DNA from: Roseburia sp.
GTDB taxonomy: Bacteria > Bacillota > Clostridia > Lachnospirales > Lachnospiraceae
Reading direction: 5' to 3'
Length of the DNA: 64,000 nt
Assembly (NCBI GenBank): GCA_017937095.1
Contig: JAGBEG010000002.1
Span: forward strand, 124,001 to 188,000
A model generated the notes under the pieces. The model worked only from the letters and a program-made list of their open reading frames with translations. It was not told the origin of the DNA and did no database searches. Of this stretch, positions 61,563-64,000 are shown piece by piece. Position 1 is the stretch's first letter, and each line of letters opens with the position of its first letter. The translations under genes were made by a program, and so were the position numbers.

Positions 61563-61591
61563 TTGACTTTTGTACATCATAGTGCTATTGT
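61563..61591 (+). promoter_or_regulatory. Promoter of the T-box/cstA transcript
   Basis: TTGACT (61563-61568), 17 bases, TATTGT (61586-61591) on the plus strand, about 55 bases from the divergent blaI promoter. Confidence 0.7.
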
Positions 61592-61599
61592 GTTACTCA

Positions 61600-61909
61600 A
61601 ACAAAGAGTGAAATGCATGGAACAGAACAAGGTCACCCAAAGGATCTGCACTCCAGAGAGCCGTCGGCTGGTGCGAGACGGTATGCAGTTTGGCTGATTA
61701 TCCTCTGCGAGCAGTGCACTGAATTTCTCCCGGGGAAGAGTAGGTGTCACCGGTTTTCTACCGTTATCCAGAAGCTTATTGCCGCAGGCTTACCTGCCCG
61801 CGAAGATAAGACTAAGAGGTCGTTTTACACGGCAAGCAAAGTGGTAACGCGGAAGCATTCGCCTTCGTCTTTGAATACATGGAAGCATGTATCAGGACGA
61901 AGGCTTTTT
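61600..61909 (+). promoter_or_regulatory. T-box leader (tRNA-sensing riboswitch)
   Basis: The leader has stem I with the AG-bulge/apical region CCAGAGAGCCGTCGGCTGG (61672-61690), linker stems, the T-box AAAGTGGTAACGCGG (61838-61852) and a terminator GCCTTCGTC/GACGAAGGC (61861-61869 with 61896-61904) followed by TTTTT. The basal internal loop reads CTGAATTTCTC near 61729-61739, which gives TTT or TTC (both Phe) as specifier. The bulge TGGT pairs with a tRNA ending ACCA, which suits tRNA-Phe and not U73 tRNA-Gly. Uncharged tRNA would prevent termination and switch on cstA. Confidence 0.9.
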
Positions 61910-61982
61910 ATTTTCCAGAAATGTCCACTCTTTGCGAAAATGTGATCTAAAAGAAAGGAGCCGCCCACGGGCGGAAAAAGAA

Positions 61983-63701
61983 ATGAATGGTTTAGTTATT
62001 GTCTTAATCGCTATCGTAGTACTCGGCGCTGGCTATCTGTTTTACGGACGCTGGCTCGCCAGGAAATGGGGGCTTGACCCGAACGCCAAGACTCCGGCTT
62101 ATGAGTACGAAGACGGAGAGGATTATGTTCCCTCTTCCAAATTTACGGTATTTTCACATCAGTTTTCCTCGATTGCAGGTGCAGCCCCTGTCACCGGACC
62201 GATCTTAGCCTCCGTTTTCGGCTGGGTTCCGGTACTTCTGTGGCTGCTTATCGGCGGTCTGTTCTTCGGTGCAGTGCAGGATTTCGGCGCACTTTACGCC
62301 TCCGTGAAGAACGAAGGGAAATCGATGGGTATGATTATTGAGAAATATATCGGCAAGACAGGACGCAAGCTTTTTATGCTGTTCTGCTGGCTGTTCACCC
62401 TGCTCGTTATCGCTGCGTTTACCGATATGGTAGCCGGCACCTTCGTCGGCACCGGCGTAGAAGGTATGACCGCAGAAACCGCTTATGCGAACTCTGCCGC
62501 AGCTTCCATTTCCATGCTCTTCATCGTTGTCGCTATTATCTTCGGTCTGATTCAGAAGAAGGTCGGCAAAATGAACGAAGGCGTTAAAGCAGCCGTCGCC
62601 ATCGCGCTCTTAGTCGTAATGTTCGCCGTCGGAATGGCTTTTCCGCTCTATGCCTCCAAAAACGCATGGATCTACATCGTTATGGCTTATCTGTTTCTGG
62701 CGTCTGTCATGCCGATGTGGCTTTTGATGCAACCGAGAGATTATATGACTACGTTCATGCTCCTTGGCATGATTATCGGTGCGGTCGTCGGTGTAATCGC
62801 CGCACACCCGACAATGCAGTTAAATGCATTCAGCGGCTTTAACGTAAACGGAAGCGGCCTGTTCCCGACGCTGTTCGTCACGATTGCCTGCGGCGCGGTT
62901 TCCGGTTTCCACAGCCTTGTGTCCTCGGGCACTTCCTCCAAGACAATCAGCAACGAAAAGGATATGCCGATGGTCGGCTACGGTGCAATGGTCATTGAGA
63001 CACTGCTTGGCGTACTTGCCCTTGTCGTTGTCGGCGCCGTTGCCGTAAACGGAACAAAACCGGACGGAACGCCGTTTGCCATCTTCTCCTCCGGCGTTGC
63101 AGGCTTCCTTGAGACACTTGGACTTCCGGTACAGTTTGCAACCGTATTCATGACAATGTGCGTATCCGCACTGGCGCTGACCTCTCTGGACTCTGTTGCA
63201 CGAATCGGGCGTATGTCTTTTCAGGAGCTGTTCTACGGCGATTCCACCGATCCGGCGACCATGTCCCCGGTGCAGCGCGTGCTGACCAACAAATATTTTG
63301 CGACCGTGATCACCCTGTTCTTCGGCTATCTGCTGACACTGGGCGGTTACAACAATGTATGGCCGCTGTTCGGCTCTGCGAACCAGCTTCTTGCATCGCT
63401 TGTTTTAATCACCCTTGCAGTCTTCTTAAAGACGACCGGAAGAACCGGATGGATGCTTTACTTCCCGATGTTTACAATGCTCGCCGTTACCTTTACCGCA
63501 TTGATCCAGAAGTCGATTGCCCTTGTGAAAAATATTGCAGCCGGGCAGGCGACCCTCCTCGTGGACGGTCTTCAGTTCATCACAGCAGTCCTTCTTATGG
63601 TACTGGGTGTGCTCGTCGCATTTAGCTGCCTGAAGAAATTGTTTGGAAAATCAAATACTGCGAATACCGACGTGACTTCCGCAAAAGCGAAGGAAGCGTA
63701 A
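61983..63701 (+). CDS. cstA: CstA-family transporter (peptide or pyruvate carrier)
   Basis: The 572-residue membrane protein has about 15 helices and the CstA signature: FTVFSHQFSSIAGAAPVTGP near residue 57, then FFGAVQDFGALYASVKNEGKS, AFSGFNVNGSGLFPTLFVTI, SGFHSLVSSGTSSKTISNE and SLDSVARIGRMSFQELFYG. CstA/BtsT proteins carry pyruvate or support peptide use. Control by a T-box suggests that here the substrate is an amino acid, a peptide or an aromatic keto acid, not a carbon-starvation signal. AAGGAG precedes ATG 61983. The gene is alone with its own terminator. Confidence 0.93.
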   Translation: MNGLVIVLIAIVVLGAGYLFYGRWLARKWGLDPNAKTPAYEYEDGEDYVPSSKFTVFSHQFSSIAGAAPVTGPILASVFGWVPVLLWLLIGGLFFGAVQDFGALYASVKNEGKSMGMIIEKYIGKTGRKLFMLFCWLFTLLVIAAFTDMVAGTFVGTGVEGMTAETAYANSAAASISMLFIVVAIIFGLIQKKVGKMNEGVKAAVAIALLVVMFAVGMAFPLYASKNAWIYIVMAYLFLASVMPMWLLMQPRDYMTTFMLLGMIIGAVVGVIAAHPTMQLNAFSGFNVNGSGLFPTLFVTIACGAVSGFHSLVSSGTSSKTISNEKDMPMVGYGAMVIETLLGVLALVVVGAVAVNGTKPDGTPFAIFSSGVAGFLETLGLPVQFATVFMTMCVSALALTSLDSVARIGRMSFQELFYGDSTDPATMSPVQRVLTNKYFATVITLFFGYLLTLGGYNNVWPLFGSANQLLASLVLITLAVFLKTTGRTGWMLYFPMFTMLAVTFTALIQKSIALVKNIAAGQATLLVDGLQFITAVLLMVLGVLVAFSCLKKLFGKSNTANTDVTSAKAKEA

Positions 63702-63741
63702 ATAAACTTGAAGCGCTTCCTTTCAAACAAATAAAATATTC

Positions 63742-63773
63742 CTGCCAGTAGAGATAGTCTACTGGCAGTTTTT
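63742..63773 (+). terminator. Terminator after cstA
   Basis: CTGCCAGTAGA (63742-63752) pairs perfectly with TCTACTGGCAG (63758-63768), followed by TTTTT. Confidence 0.9.
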
Positions 63774-63839
63774 ATGATCGCAGATCAAATCGCTTCCAAA
63801 ATATCTCCAATCTTTACTATTATCTTTTGCATATTCCTA

Positions 63840-63868
63840 TTGCACAAAATTTTGTATAAATGTATAAT
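63840..63868 (+). promoter_or_regulatory. Promoter of the last, partial gene
   Basis: TTGCAC (63840-63845), 17 bases, TATAAT (63863-63868). The repeated ACTATA just after the -10 box may be an operator half-site. Confidence 0.7.
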
Positions 63869-63910
63869 TTCAACTATAACTATAGTCTATGCAGGAGGCA
63901 AGTTTCGCAA

Positions 63911-64000
63911 ATGATGAAAGAATCTCAAAATATGTTTTGGAGTGATATAAATAATGTGTCTCGTTTCACAGAAAACACAAGCGATAACAAAAATAAGCAG
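63911..64000 (+). CDS. Start of an unidentified gene
   Basis: ATG 63911 (or ATG 63914) is preceded by AGGAGG at 63893-63898 and a good promoter. The first 30 codons, MMKESQNMFWSDINNVSRFT and onward, run off the window. The AT-rich, Asn/Ser-rich start carries no signal peptide or known motif, so no function can be given. Confidence 0.55.
   Translation, partial: MMKESQNMFWSDINNVSRFTENTSDNKNKQ

Noticed and set aside
61690..61720. GGC in the upper stem I of the T-box as a glycine specifier
   Set aside because: It lies above the basal internal loop where the specifier belongs, and the TGGT bulge does not fit the U73 of tRNA-Gly.

Overview
The window looks like chromosome of a mid-GC Gram-positive anaerobe, most likely a gut clostridium of the Lachnospiraceae type. 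The evidence is a T-box leader, strong AGGAGG-type ribosome binding sites, an oxygen-independent sulfatase-maturating radical SAM enzyme, CbiMQO, GH13/CBM26 starch genes, a DUF3021/LytTR pair and many M56/BlaI-, LacI- and EamA-type genes. The genus cannot be fixed from the sequence alone. Most genes lie on the minus strand in short operons closed by clear hairpin terminators.

Layout. 1-3.2 kb: end of a methyltransferase gene, a short pyruvate kinase, CorA and a GNAT acetyltransferase. 3.3-8.7 kb: thiamine salvage operon (thiM, thiE, HAD hydrolase, two flavodoxin-like proteins, thiD, EamA exporter). 8.8-12.7 kb: a candidate structured RNA, glutaredoxin-like protein, AI-2E family permease, a multi-hairpin element, TraX, pyrF, a tandem repeat and a 31-residue hydrophobic peptide. 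12.7-19.2 kb: a sulfate-ester operon (ABC transporter, cytosolic arylsulfatase, activating radical SAM enzyme) behind a consensus promoter with two LacI-type operators upstream. 19.3-25.7 kb: a 1937-residue RHS polymorphic toxin with an AT-rich exchanged tip and a putative immunity gene. 25.8-29.5 kb: LacI regulator, FMN-binding lipoprotein and chemoreceptor. 29.5-31.8 kb: a decayed integrative island beside tRNA-Pro, with a Fic protein, a HEPN/MNT toxin-antitoxin pair, an integrase stub, a partial tRNA copy and 46-bp repeats.

32-38.9 kb: aldehyde dehydrogenase, SDR plus XRE regulator, glycogen debranching enzyme, flavin reductase, pectinesterase and a 50-residue membrane protein. 38.9-48.2 kb: cobalt/nickel ECF transporter, a rhodanese-TtcA-like fusion with an internal minisatellite, tcdA, nadA with a possible NiaR operator, cysK, DUF3021/LytTR and a MalY/PatB lyase. 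48.4-50.7 kb: SGNH hydrolase and a lipoprotein. 50.8-57.9 kb: a starch/maltodextrin operon in which a membrane-anchored triple CBM26 protein binds starch, a MalEFG-type ABC system imports oligomers, a cytosolic GH13 enzyme cuts them and a LacI protein regulates. 58.0-61.5 kb: a BlaI repressor and an enlarged M56 sensor protease with self-operators. 61.6-63.7 kb: a CstA-family transporter controlled by a T-box leader whose specifier and discriminator pairing point to tRNA-Phe. A new gene begins at 63.9 kb.

The strongest leads for new biology are the RHS toxin/immunity module, the T-box on cstA, the shared operator geometry of the sulfatase and starch promoters, the unidentified structured RNA near 8.9 kb, and the small overlapping reading frames inside the sulfatase operon.
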